Origin: CAZKTO01 sp964555685
Lineage (GTDB): Bacteria > Chloroflexota > Dehalococcoidia > SHYB01
DNA: 64,000 bases
Direction of reading: 5' to 3'
Assembly: GCA_964555685.1 (NCBI GenBank)
Contig: CAZKTO010000002.1
Coordinates: 47,839 to 111,838, forward strand
This document shows positions 50,643 through 58,424 of this stretch, piece after piece. Every line of letters begins with the position of its first letter. Position 1 is the stretch's first letter. The notes under the pieces are model-generated. The model saw nothing but the letters and a program-made list of their open reading frames with translations, was not told the origin of the DNA and did no database searches. A program made the position numbers and the translations under genes.

Positions 50643-51872
50643 ATGGATGTGCGGGAGCAACGGGGTATGTTCATAGCGGCTACCAAGCACGTTCGGAAGG
50701 TTGGAGATAAGTGGCGCGTACCATCCCAGGATGGTGAATGGCACTACTTCGTGAGCCTGGCCGAGCAAAAGTGCACCTGTCCCGATCACGAGGTTCGTGG
50801 TGTAAAATGTAAACACATCTTCGCCGTCGAATTCACGATCAGGAGGGAAACCAAGACCACCGGCAAAGTTATCACCACTAAAACTGTCCGCCTGACCTAC
50901 TCCCAAGACTGGAGCGCCTACAACGCCGCCCAGTGCGAGGAAAAAACCCGTTTCACCCGCCTCCTGGCTGAACTGTGCGCGGGTATCGAGCAACCACCCC
51001 AGACCGTCGGCAGGCCGCGCCTCCCTCTGTCCGACATGGTGTTCGCCAGCACTTACAAGGTCTACACCGGATTCTCGACTCGGCGGTTCACCAGCGACAT
51101 GCGAGAGGCCCTGACTGATGGCCTGATGGCCTCTACGCCCCACTTCAACCGTGTTTCGAGTTACCTGTCGGACCCGGCTCTCACGCCTATCTTCCAGAGC
51201 CTCGTTACCAGTAGCAGCCTGCCCCTGAAGGCCGTGGAGACTGACTTTGCCATTGACTCCTCTGGGTTCGGGACAAGCCGGTTTGTGCGTTGGTTCAACA
51301 AGAAGTACGGGCGGGAGTTGGACAACCGGGAGTGGGTGAAGGCCCACCTGACATGCGGCGTCAACACTCACATCGTAACTGCCGTGGAGGTCAGCGGATG
51401 GGCAGCCAACGATACCACCTATTTCGAGCCGCTAGTCCAAAAGACCGCACAGCATTTCCAGATTCGGGAGGTGTCGGCGGACAAGGCGTACACTAGCCAC
51501 AAGAACATGGCGCTGGTTCAGGCGTTCGGCGCTACCCCGTTCATCCCCTTCAAGTCCAACACGGTCGAGCCTGCCCAAGCAGACGATTCAACCTGGGCGC
51601 GGATGTACCACTACTTCATGTTCAACCGGCAAGACTTCTTGGCCCACTACCACAAGAGATCAAATGTCGAATCGACCTTCTCGATGATAAAGGGGAAGTT
51701 TGGAGACTCAGTACGGAGCAAGACCGACACAGGAATGGTCAACGAGGTTCTAGCGAAAGTTCTATGTCATAATGTCTGCGTTCTGATCCAAGCCATTCAT
51801 GAGTTGGGGATCGAGCCCGTTTTCCGTGCAGAAATGGCAGATGCACGGAAACTAGCCCTACAGAAGGGATAA
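50643..51872 (+). CDS. DDE transposase with N-terminal SWIM zinc finger
   Basis: A 409-residue protein. Residues 44-62 form a SWIM-type zinc finger (C-T-C-P-D-H ... C-K-H). The rest is an IS4/IS5-like DDE transposase: Asp near residue 205 in AIDSSGF, Asp near 280 in SADKAY and Glu near 343 in NVESTFSMIK. SWIM fingers bind DNA or proteins and are unusual at the front of such transposases. The ATG at 50643 follows AAGGAG. The gene ends 1 nt before the right terminal repeat, supporting that it mobilises the unit. Confidence 0.85.
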   Translation: MDVREQRGMFIAATKHVRKVGDKWRVPSQDGEWHYFVSLAEQKCTCPDHEVRGVKCKHIFAVEFTIRRETKTTGKVITTKTVRLTYSQDWSAYNAAQCEEKTRFTRLLAELCAGIEQPPQTVGRPRLPLSDMVFASTYKVYTGFSTRRFTSDMREALTDGLMASTPHFNRVSSYLSDPALTPIFQSLVTSSSLPLKAVETDFAIDSSGFGTSRFVRWFNKKYGRELDNREWVKAHLTCGVNTHIVTAVEVSGWAANDTTYFEPLVQKTAQHFQIREVSADKAYTSHKNMALVQAFGATPFIPFKSNTVEPAQADDSTWARMYHYFMFNRQDFLAHYHKRSNVESTFSMIKGKFGDSVRSKTDTGMVNEVLAKVLCHNVCVLIQAIHELGIEPVFRAEMADARKLALQKG

Positions 51873-51952
51873 CCGTGCAAAGCCGGGTGTCCCCCAGATT
51901 ATTTTCCCTCCCCCTCTCCATGTGACATGGAGAGGGGGAGGGGGGGTGAGGA

Positions 51953-52675
51953 CTACCGCAGCGTCAAGAACTGATCGCACGCCTCGTACATCCGCTGCTT
52001 GGTCAGCGTCGTCATCATGAAGGCGTGGCGGGCGCGCCCCTGCTGCTCCGCCGTCCGGACGTAGCGGCGCACGAGGCCGAGGCCCAACTCGATGTCCTCC
52101 TCCTCGAACTCGCCCTCGTGCACCGTCCAGAACTCGACATCGCGCGCCGAAAGCCCGTAGTGGCGCGTGAACGCCTTCGACTGCTTCATGCCGGCGGCCT
52201 CGCCCTTGGGCGCGCGCCTGCGCCCCTCCGAGGCCAGCGAGAAGGCGGCGATGGCCTCTTCCAGCGACGCCCGCCGGAAGTAGCACGACGTATAGAACGC
52301 GCCAATGGTCTCCGGCAGCGGCACGTGGGCGATGAGCTCCTCGCGCGTGAGCCCGAAGGCCTCGCAGAAGCGGACGTAAAGCTCCGTGTGGCTCTCCGTC
52401 TGGTAGAAGCCGGCCTCCCGCGAGAAGTTCTTGGCGAGGGCCATCATGGTGTCCCGGTCGCGGGCCAGGGAGACGATGGCGGCGATCTCCGGCTCCGAGC
52501 GCCAGTGCAGGAAGAACTTCTCCTTGAGGTAGGCGCGAACGGCGGCGCGCGATGCCTCGCCCGAGAGGATGGCGGCCCAGAGCCGCGACTTGCGGACGGC
52601 CTGCGCCTGCCACTCGAAGAGGCTGTCGATGAAGGCCTCCGGCGGGAGGGCCTGGGTCTCAACGGTGAGGGTCAT
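51953..52675 (-). CDS. heme-oxygenase-like iron enzyme (TenA/PqqC type)
   Basis: A 240-residue all-helical protein resembling PqqC/TenA-type heme-oxygenase-like proteins. AAVRAYLKEKFFLHWRSEPEIAAIVSLARD and FCEAFGLTREELIAHVPLPETIGAFYTSCYF are typical, cited as YLKEKFFLHW and FYTSCYF. Candidate ligands come from Glu and His side chains in SLARDRD...SHTELY and WTVHEGEFEEE. Diiron oxidase members of this fold are known, so an oxygenase role is plausible. The ATG at 52675 has AAGGAGA upstream. Confidence 0.75.
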   Translation of the reverse strand: MTLTVETQALPPEAFIDSLFEWQAQAVRKSRLWAAILSGEASRAAVRAYLKEKFFLHWRSEPEIAAIVSLARDRDTMMALAKNFSREAGFYQTESHTELYVRFCEAFGLTREELIAHVPLPETIGAFYTSCYFRRASLEEAIAAFSLASEGRRRAPKGEAAGMKQSKAFTRHYGLSARDVEFWTVHEGEFEEEDIELGLGLVRRYVRTAEQQGRARHAFMMTTLTKQRMYEACDQFLTLR

Positions 52676-52909
52676 GGCTTGTCTCCTTCCCGCGATTCTT
52701 GTGGGCCAACGCTCGTGTCCCACCCGCCCGCCTGCATACGCTTGTATTCGGGGGCACATCCCCCGTGTCCCCTGCCCCTTCGGCAAGACCCCCACGCCGG
52801 GCTCGGGGCTTCGGCTCAGGGCAGGCTCCGAGAGGGCTCCCCCCCTCTCTGGACTCTTCCTATCTTACTCGCTCCCGGCCTATAGGAGAGTAACAGAGAG
52901 AGGGCACTC

Positions 52910-53677
52910 TCACGGGGTCATTTTTTGGGTCTTCAGCCAGTCCAGAACGACCTTGACGGCGTTCTCTTCGCCCCGGCGCTGCTCAGGAGTGCCGTAGGCA
53001 GGCCGCCATGTCTCCCACACCTCATCGCTAACCACCAGCAGGTTGCACACGTCCACTCCGTGGAACTGCCCAAGGGCGTAGGTGGCTGATGTCTCCATGT
53101 CGACGGCGAGCACACCTTGGCGCCGGTACGCCTCGATCTTGCTCACCAGCTCTCGATAGAACGCGTCGCAGCTCCACTGCGGCCCAGGCACGAGTTTGAC
53201 CTGCGCTGCATCGGCGGCGGAGCGGAGCCCTTGCATGAGGTTCAGACTGGGCCCGACCTTCGTCATATCGTCCACGTAGTGGCGCGACGTGCCCTCCTCG
53301 CTCAGACAGGAGGTCGGCAGCAGGATGCTCCCGACGGGCGCGGACGGCTGAAGGCCGCCCGCAATGCCGAGGCCGATGAATACCCGCGCGCCCAAGGCGA
53401 TCATCTCCTCCATCGCCATGACGGTTGCCGGGGCGCCCATGGGGAGATGCGCGATGGAGAGCTTCCGTCCCTGGACCTCTGCTTGGTAGAGCGGGTGCGT
53501 TCCGCCGAACGCCCAGAGCTTCCATCGCTCGGCGCCGGTGCGCTCGACCAGGGAGTTCAGGATGGGAGTGCACCATGTCATGACGACGACGGGGTTGATC
53601 TTGAACTGGGCCACGTCGATGCCGCGCCGGGAGGCGAAGTAGGTAATGAGTACCTGGGGTGTGATCCACTCGTCCAT
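52910..53677 (-). CDS. nucleoside phosphorylase family protein (PNP_UDP_1)
   Basis: A 255-residue protein with the family phosphate/ribose motifs: MGAPATVMAMEEMIALG, FIGLGIAGGLQPSAPVGSILLP and VLAVDMETSATYALG (Met-Glu of the ribose site). It most resembles uridine phosphorylase or MTA/purine phosphorylase groups. The base specificity is not evident. The ATG at 53677 is the first Met with homology; the frame is open for 99 more codons upstream without family content. It lies 11 nt downstream of the SRPBCC gene on the same strand. Confidence 0.85.
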   Translation of the reverse strand: MDEWITPQVLITYFASRRGIDVAQFKINPVVVMTWCTPILNSLVERTGAERWKLWAFGGTHPLYQAEVQGRKLSIAHLPMGAPATVMAMEEMIALGARVFIGLGIAGGLQPSAPVGSILLPTSCLSEEGTSRHYVDDMTKVGPSLNLMQGLRSAADAAQVKLVPGPQWSCDAFYRELVSKIEAYRRQGVLAVDMETSATYALGQFHGVDVCNLLVVSDEVWETWRPAYGTPEQRRGEENAVKVVLDWLKTQKMTP

Positions 53678-53688
53678 GGGCGTTATCG

Positions 53689-54126
53689 CTATCGTGCCGC
53701 GGGCTGTTCCAGTAGTCGCTTGAGGCGGCGAAGGTCGCCGTTGATGGAGCGTTTGACCGCCACGTGCATGAGCGGAGCAGCGAGGCGAGCGAGTCCGCCT
53801 GGCCCGCCCTGCAAACGCGCTACGAACCGGGAGCCGCCGCCGTCCGGCTCCGTCCGGTAGGTGATGTCCATTGGAAACGGCTTGTCGGTCTTGAGGACAA
53901 TGCATTGCCCGGGAACGTGCTCCGTGACCTCTGTTACGTAGTGCATCCGCCTGCCCATGAACCTGGCCGTCCACTGGACGCGCGTGCCCTTGCCGATGGG
54001 CGGCGGCGTGAGGACCTTTGCCTCGACGAGGCTCTTCTGCCAGACAGGCCCGTTCTCTGGGTTCATGACGAACTCGGCGACGACCGGCGGGGGCCGGTTG
54101 ATCGCTATCTCCGCCTTGATGTCCAC
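53689..54126 (-). CDS. SRPBCC (START/Bet v1-like) family protein
   Basis: A 145-residue protein with the pattern DIKAEIAINRPPPVVAEFVMNPENGPVWQ at the N-terminus (in part: INRPPPVVAEFV) and GTRVQWTARFMGRRMHYVTEV in the middle, ending in a long helix. It fits the polyketide cyclase/dehydrase-like SRPBCC group that binds hydrophobic ligands. GTG 54126 is used; GTG 54162 would add 12 residues. It is probably in one unit with the nucleoside phosphorylase. Confidence 0.75.
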   Translation of the reverse strand: MDIKAEIAINRPPPVVAEFVMNPENGPVWQKSLVEAKVLTPPPIGKGTRVQWTARFMGRRMHYVTEVTEHVPGQCIVLKTDKPFPMDITYRTEPDGGGSRFVARLQGGPGGLARLAAPLMHVAVKRSINGDLRRLKRLLEQPAAR

Positions 54127-54161
54127 CCTCCGAACCCCTTGTGGAGAATGCGCGACGACCA

Positions 54162-54210
54162 CACCCTTCGTCCGTCTCTCCCTTGACGGGGGAGAGACGG
54201 ACGAAGGGTG
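54162..54210. terminator. perfect 21-bp hairpin after tyrS
   Basis: Arms 54162-54182 and 54190-54210 are exact complements (CACCCTTCGTCC... and its mirror), with a 7-nt loop. It lies 3 nt past the tyrS stop. There is no T run, so it may be a Rho-independent pause, an mRNA-stabilising structure or a repeat copy. Confidence 0.55.
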
Positions 54211-54213
54211 ACC

Positions 54214-55491
54214 TTATCCTACGCCGCCCGAGTCTACCACGCGCACGAAGCGCCGGTTCCCCACCTGGACCGTGGCGCCTGGGGCCAGCCGCACCGCCAG
54301 GTCGCCCTCGCCGAGCGGCCGCCCGTCCACGCGCACGGCCCCCTGCTTCAGCAGACGCCGCGCCTCGCTGGCGCTGGGAGCGAGGCCCGCCCGCACCAAG
54401 AGGCGCACCATGTGCACCTCCGCCGAGCCGCTCCCTGGCTTCGAGACGAGGTCGGCGTTGGGCTGGCCTTCGCGCCCGGAGAACGGCACCCGGACCTCGG
54501 GGACATCATCGGGGCGCTCCCTGCGCTGGACGACCCGCTCGAAGTGCTCCTCGGCTCGATCCGCCGCATCCGCCCCGTGGAACTGCGTCACCAGCTCGCG
54601 CGCCAGGCGCTTCTTCGCCTCCATCGGATTCATTTCGTGAGACTCGCTGGCCCGCTTCAGCTCGGCCAACTCCGCGTCGGACACGTCCGTCAGCAGCTCG
54701 AAGTAGGGCACAATCATGGCGTCGGCGATGGACATGGTCTTGCCGTACATCGTCTCGGGCGGCTCGGCCACGCCGATAGAGTTGCCCAGGCTCTTGCTCA
54801 TCTTCTGCGCACCGTCCGTGCCGACGAGCAGCGGGACGAGCAACACCTGCTGGGGCCGCTGGCCCATCATCTCCTGGAGCTCGCGGCCGAGGAGGTTGTT
54901 GAAGCGCTGGTCCGTGCCCCCGAACTCCACGTCCGCCCGCACCATCACCGAGTCGTAGGCCTGGAGCAGGGGGTAGAGGAGCTCCGTGACAGCGATGGGC
55001 CGTTCGTCCTCGAAGCGCCTGGCGAAGTCGTCGCGCCGGAGGATCTGGGCCACGGTGAACTTGGCGGTCAGGCGAATCACGTCGGCCAGGGTGAAGCCGT
55101 CGAACCACTCGGTCTGGCGCCGGACCTCCGTCCGCTTGGGGTCGACGATCTTGAAGAACTGCTGGAGATAGCTCTCGGCGTTGGCGGCCACCTGCCCGGC
55201 GGTGAGCATGGGGCGCGTGGCCGAGCGGCCGCTGGGGTCGCCGATCTGGGCCGTCCAGTCGCCCACGATGAGCACCACCGTGTGGCCCAGGTCCTGGAGC
55301 TGCCGCAGCTTCCGCAGGCCCACGGCGTGGCCCAGGTGAATATCGGGCGAGCTGGGGTCGAAGCCCTGTTTCAGGCGCAGGGGCCGGCCGGCCTTCAGGA
55401 GGCGGACGAACTCCTCCTCGACGATGATGCCGGCCACGCCACGGCGCAAGATGCGCTGGAGCTGCTCGGGCGCGGGGGCCGTGACGCTCAT
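54214..55491 (-). CDS. tyrS: tyrosyl-tRNA synthetase
   Basis: A 425-residue class I synthetase. The HIGH equivalent is HLGHAVGL (residues about 52-59), with GFDPSSPDIHLGH before it. Tyr-binding segments are FGGTDQRFN and LYPLLQAYDSV. The KMSKS motif is KMSKSLGN. A C-terminal S4 RNA-binding domain (LLKQGAVRVDGRPL) completes it. It charges tRNA-Tyr. It overlaps ribF by 4 nt (ATGA), making a ribF-tyrS unit. Confidence 0.94.
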   Translation of the reverse strand: MSVTAPAPEQLQRILRRGVAGIIVEEEFVRLLKAGRPLRLKQGFDPSSPDIHLGHAVGLRKLRQLQDLGHTVVLIVGDWTAQIGDPSGRSATRPMLTAGQVAANAESYLQQFFKIVDPKRTEVRRQTEWFDGFTLADVIRLTAKFTVAQILRRDDFARRFEDERPIAVTELLYPLLQAYDSVMVRADVEFGGTDQRFNNLLGRELQEMMGQRPQQVLLVPLLVGTDGAQKMSKSLGNSIGVAEPPETMYGKTMSIADAMIVPYFELLTDVSDAELAELKRASESHEMNPMEAKKRLARELVTQFHGADAADRAEEHFERVVQRRERPDDVPEVRVPFSGREGQPNADLVSKPGSGSAEVHMVRLLVRAGLAPSASEARRLLKQGAVRVDGRPLGEGDLAVRLAPGATVQVGNRRFVRVVDSGGVG

Positions 55492-56432
55492 CGGGCGCCC
55501 CTCGCCGCCAGCACGCCCCGCGCCACCTCCACGTCGCGCTTCATCTGGGCGATGAGGGCCTCCACGGTGGCGAAGCGCTCCTCTGGCCGCAGGCGCTCGA
55601 TGAGGTCGATGGTCAGCGTCTTGCCGTAGAGATCGTCCTCAAAGTCCAGGATGAAGGTCTCGATGGTCCGCCGCTCGCCGCCGAAGGTGGGGCGCACGCC
55701 GATGCTGGTGACGGCGTCCAGCCGCCGGCCCTCGAGGGAGGCGACGGTGCAGTAGATGCCGTCGGCCGGGAGCGCCATGTCGGAGGGCACGTCCATGTTG
55801 GCCGTGGGGAAGCCGAGGGCGTGCCCGCGCCGGTCGCCCACGACCACCGGGCCCGTGAGGCTATAGGAGCGGCCCAGCAGCTCGGCGGCTGTCCGCACGT
55901 CGCCGCGCGCCAGGGCCTCCCGGATGGCGGTGCTGCTGACGACGCGTCCGCCCGCCACGTGCGGCTCCACCAGCGCGACCTCGAAGCCGGTCTCTCTGCC
56001 CAGGGCCGTGAGCACAGGCACGGTGCCCTCCCGGCCCTTCCCGAGGGCGAAGTCCGGGCCGCACAGGAGGCACCGCATGCGGACGCCCTGCGCCAGCGCC
56101 GTCACGAACTCCCGCGCAGTGCGCTGAGAGAGCTCGCGGGTGAAGGTGAGCGGGATGGCGTGGTCGATCCCCGCCTGCCGCAGGAGGTCCAGACGCCGGT
56201 CCACGGGGCAGAGGTAGGTCACGGGGACGTGGGGCGCCAGCACCGTGAGGGGATGGTTCCGAAAGGTCACGACGGCCGAGGCGAGCCCGCGCCGGGCCGC
56301 CATGGCCTTCACCTGTTCCAGCAGGTGGCGATGGCCCAAGTGGACGCCATCAAAGACGCCGATGGTCGCGACGGTGTCGCGACCGGGCCGCACCGCCTCC
56401 AGCTCTTCCAGTCCCGTCCTCGCGGGTGGCAT
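55488..56432 (-). CDS. ribF: bifunctional riboflavin kinase / FAD synthetase
   Basis: A 314-residue RibF. The N-terminal adenylyltransferase has GVFDGVHLGHRHLL (nucleotidyl-transferase GH motif) and SSTAIREAL. The C-terminal riboflavin kinase has GPVVVGDRRGHALGFPTANM (with Pro-Thr-Ala-Asn) and YGKTLTIDLIERLRPEERF. It makes FMN and FAD from riboflavin. The ATG at 56432 has GGGAG upstream; GTG 56435 is one codon earlier. Confidence 0.94.
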   Translation of the reverse strand: MPPARTGLEELEAVRPGRDTVATIGVFDGVHLGHRHLLEQVKAMAARRGLASAVVTFRNHPLTVLAPHVPVTYLCPVDRRLDLLRQAGIDHAIPLTFTRELSQRTAREFVTALAQGVRMRCLLCGPDFALGKGREGTVPVLTALGRETGFEVALVEPHVAGGRVVSSTAIREALARGDVRTAAELLGRSYSLTGPVVVGDRRGHALGFPTANMDVPSDMALPADGIYCTVASLEGRRLDAVTSIGVRPTFGGERRTIETFILDFEDDLYGKTLTIDLIERLRPEERFATVEALIAQMKRDVEVARGVLAARGAR

Positions 56433-56450
56433 CACGCGCTCCCGATCCAG

Positions 56451-56541
56451 TATCCGTCATTCTGAGAGGCTGTGAACAAATCGCCCGTAGGGGCGGGCCC
56501 CCGTGCCCGCCCATCTGGGGCAACCACGGGGGGTTGCCCCT
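56451..56541. repeat. 91-nt repeat copy A
   Basis: Nearly identical, in the same orientation, to 59281-59370 apart from one C in a run. It begins TATCCGTCATTCTGAGAGGC and contains the GCGGGC-rich and GGGGCAACCACGGGGG words. The downstream flanks of both copies later reconverge at GAATGAATCTGGGTGGCGGG. Confidence 0.85.
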
Positions 56542-56603
56542 CCAGTATCCGTCATTCTGAGCCCCGACAAGTCGGGGCGAATGAATCTGGGTGGCGGGGC
56601 TCC

Positions 56604-56717
56604 TCACTCCATGCTGTTAGCCAAGTCTGCCCAGTCGGGATTGGCCGTCTCTATGAGGGCCACCTTCTTCGCCCTGAGCCAGCCCTTGATTTGCTTCTCG
56701 CGTTCGACGATAGCTGC
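56604..56717 (-). pseudogene. 3' remnant of a GIY-YIG nuclease-family gene
   Basis: Read leftward, 37 codons give AAIVEREKQIKGWLR and KKVALIETANPDWADLANSME, then TGA. This is the C-terminal signature of small UvrC/YhbQ-like GIY-YIG nucleases (REKQIKGW...KIALIE..NP.W). A TGA stands directly upstream in frame and the catalytic GIY-YIG part is absent, so it is a truncated remnant within repeats. Confidence 0.75.
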
Positions 56718-56972
56718 TCATGATGGATACGGAGTACTGCGCCATACGGAAGAGCCGCCCCCCACCCAGATTCTTCACTCGCAGACTCGTTCAGAATGAC
56801 AGAAATACTCAGGCCTATCCCCCTGCCCCCTCTCCGGGTCGGAGAGGGGGTGGCCCCTTCGGCTGCGCTCAGGACAGGCTCCGGCCGGGGGTGAGGGTAG
56901 GCTGGATCTGGCTTGTGCTTGGATGACATCCTCAACCGCCGAGGTTTTCGGAAAGGCTCCGGGTCTCCGCGG

Positions 56973-58016
56973 TCACCGCGCCGCCATGGGCGCCAGGGGC
57001 CGGATCCGCCCCGGCACCGCCTTCCGGATCGCCCGGACCTGGTCCATGAGGAGCGCGAAGTTCTCGAAGGTCAGCGACTGGGCGCCGTCGGACTTGGCCT
57101 GGTCGGGCGTCGGATGGACCTCCACCATGATGCCATCGGCCCCGGCGGCGATGGCCGCCGCCGCCATGGGCGGGACCAGGTACCACTTGCCGGTGCCGTG
57201 GCTCGGGTCGGCGATGATGGGCAGGTGGCTGAGCTTGTGGATCAAGGGGACGGCGCTCAGGTCCAGCGTATTGCGGGTATACGTCTCGAAGGTGCGAATG
57301 CCGCGCTCGCAGAGGAGCACCTGCTTGTTCCCCTGAGAGAGGATGTACTCGGCCGCCAGCAGCCACTCCTCGATGGTGGCCGCGATCCCGCGCTTGAGCA
57401 TGATGGGCTTGTCCACCTTGCCGATCTCGTCCAGCAGATTGAAGTTCTGCATGTTGCGGGCGCCGATCTGGAGGATGTCCGCGTACTTGTAGACGGCGTC
57501 GATGTCCTCGATGGCCATGACCTCGGTGATCACGGGCAGGCCCGTCTCCCGGCGCGCCGTGTCGAGGAACTTGAGGCCCTTCACTCCCAGGCCGCGGAAG
57601 CTGTAGGGCGAGCTGCGGGGCTTGAACGCGCCCCCGCGGAAGATCCTGGCGCCGGCGCTCTTCACAGCCTTGGCCGTGGCCACCACCTGCGCCTCCGACT
57701 CCACGGAGCAGGGCCCGGCCATCACCACCGGCTCGGCGCCGCCGCCAATCGTCACCTCGCCCACCTTGACGACCGTATCGTCCGGGTGGAACTCGCGGCT
57801 GCTCAGCTTGAACGGGCGGGAGACGCGCAGCACCTCCATGACGCCCGGCAGGCGCCCCATGGAGCTCAGAAGGTCCGTGGTGACGGCGCCGATGACGCCC
57901 ACGATGTTGCGCTCGGCGCCGTAGGTGACGCTGGACCGCAGGCCCGCGCCCTCGATGGCCTGGACGACGCGGCCCAGCTGCTCCTTGGTGGCGTCCTTGC
58001 TCATGACGACGATCAT
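56973..58016 (-). CDS. aroF: 3-deoxy-7-phosphoheptulonate synthase, type I-beta
   Basis: A 347-residue DAHP synthase. The first 70 residues form a ferredoxin-like regulatory domain (IVVMSKDATKEQLGRVVQAIE), as in the Thermotoga-type enzyme. The barrel has VVMAGPCSVES, GARIFRGGAFKPRSSPYSFRG, QIGARNMQNF, LKRGIAATIEEWL and ADPSHGTGK. It condenses PEP and erythrose 4-phosphate, the first step of the shikimate pathway. The gene is third in trpA-aroH-aroF, 22 nt after aroH. Confidence 0.95.
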   Translation of the reverse strand: MIVVMSKDATKEQLGRVVQAIEGAGLRSSVTYGAERNIVGVIGAVTTDLLSSMGRLPGVMEVLRVSRPFKLSSREFHPDDTVVKVGEVTIGGGAEPVVMAGPCSVESEAQVVATAKAVKSAGARIFRGGAFKPRSSPYSFRGLGVKGLKFLDTARRETGLPVITEVMAIEDIDAVYKYADILQIGARNMQNFNLLDEIGKVDKPIMLKRGIAATIEEWLLAAEYILSQGNKQVLLCERGIRTFETYTRNTLDLSAVPLIHKLSHLPIIADPSHGTGKWYLVPPMAAAAIAAGADGIMVEVHPTPDQAKSDGAQSLTFENFALLMDQVRAIRKAVPGRIRPLAPMAAR

Positions 58017-58038
58017 ACGTTCGCTCCTTCCCGGCTCT

Positions 58039-58422
58039 TCAAGAGACGTTGGCGCCCGCCGAGTCCTCGGCCAGAGGGCGCAGCTGGCGGGCGTCTTTCA
58101 AGTACACGTGGACCATCTGGTCCTGGGGCCGCTCCGAGTTCACGACGAGCATGACGCGAATGACGCGCCCTAGCGCCCCGGGCACGTCCATCTCGTGGCC
58201 GCACAGGAGCGCCGTGTGGGTCCAGCCCATCTGCCGCGCGCCGACGGCCGGAAACTCGGCGTTGAGGTCCCCCGTGGTGGTGAAGAAGGCGCAGGCCACG
58301 TCCTCCACGCGGAGGCCGTTGTCCCGCATCATCGCGTCCAGGAGCTCCCGTGTGCAGGCGACGATGCACTCCTTCGTATTGACCTCGGCGATGGTCGCGC
58401 CCCGCACTCCCCGGCTGGCCAT
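58039..58422 (-). CDS. aroH: chorismate mutase, AroH type
   Basis: A 127-residue monofunctional chorismate mutase of the Bacillus trimeric type. RGVRGAT near residue 4 holds an active-site Arg. FFTTTGDLNAEFPAVGAR, VNSERPQDQMVHVYLKDARQLRP supply the others, cited as VHVYLKDARQLRP. It converts chorismate to prephenate for Tyr and Phe. The start lies 2 nt after the trpA stop. The pairing with DAHP synthase and tyrosyl-tRNA synthetase genes nearby fits aromatic amino-acid supply. Confidence 0.93.
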   Translation of the reverse strand: MASRGVRGATIAEVNTKECIVACTRELLDAMMRDNGLRVEDVACAFFTTTGDLNAEFPAVGARQMGWTHTALLCGHEMDVPGALGRVIRVMLVVNSERPQDQMVHVYLKDARQLRPLAEDSAGANVS

Positions 58423-58424
58423 GC

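Larger units (their letters stand above)
48499..51897 (+). mobile_element. transposon-like unit carrying an AIPR gene and a SWIM-DDE transposase
   Basis: Left end 48499-48523 (CTGGGGG then CCCGGCTTTGCACG) faces its complement at 51874-51897, with only the 3-4 nt between the two blocks differing. Additional TTTGCACGG-type words lie just inside both ends and may be transposase-binding repeats. The unit is 3399 bp and holds three genes: AIPR (+), zinc ribbon (-) and transposase (+). The transposase stop is 1 nt from the right repeat. The genes look less GC-rich than their surroundings. No target-site duplication was evident. Confidence 0.7.
56433..56972. other. repeat-rich intergenic region with a gene remnant
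   Basis: Holds a 91-nt repeat copy (56451-56541), a GCCCCGAC/GTCGGGGC hairpin (56561-56578), the GIY-YIG remnant (56604-56717), a CAGAATGAC repeat end near 56796, and a CCCTCTCCGGGTCGGAGAGGG-like palindrome near 56830. No intact gene is visible. Confidence 0.7.
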
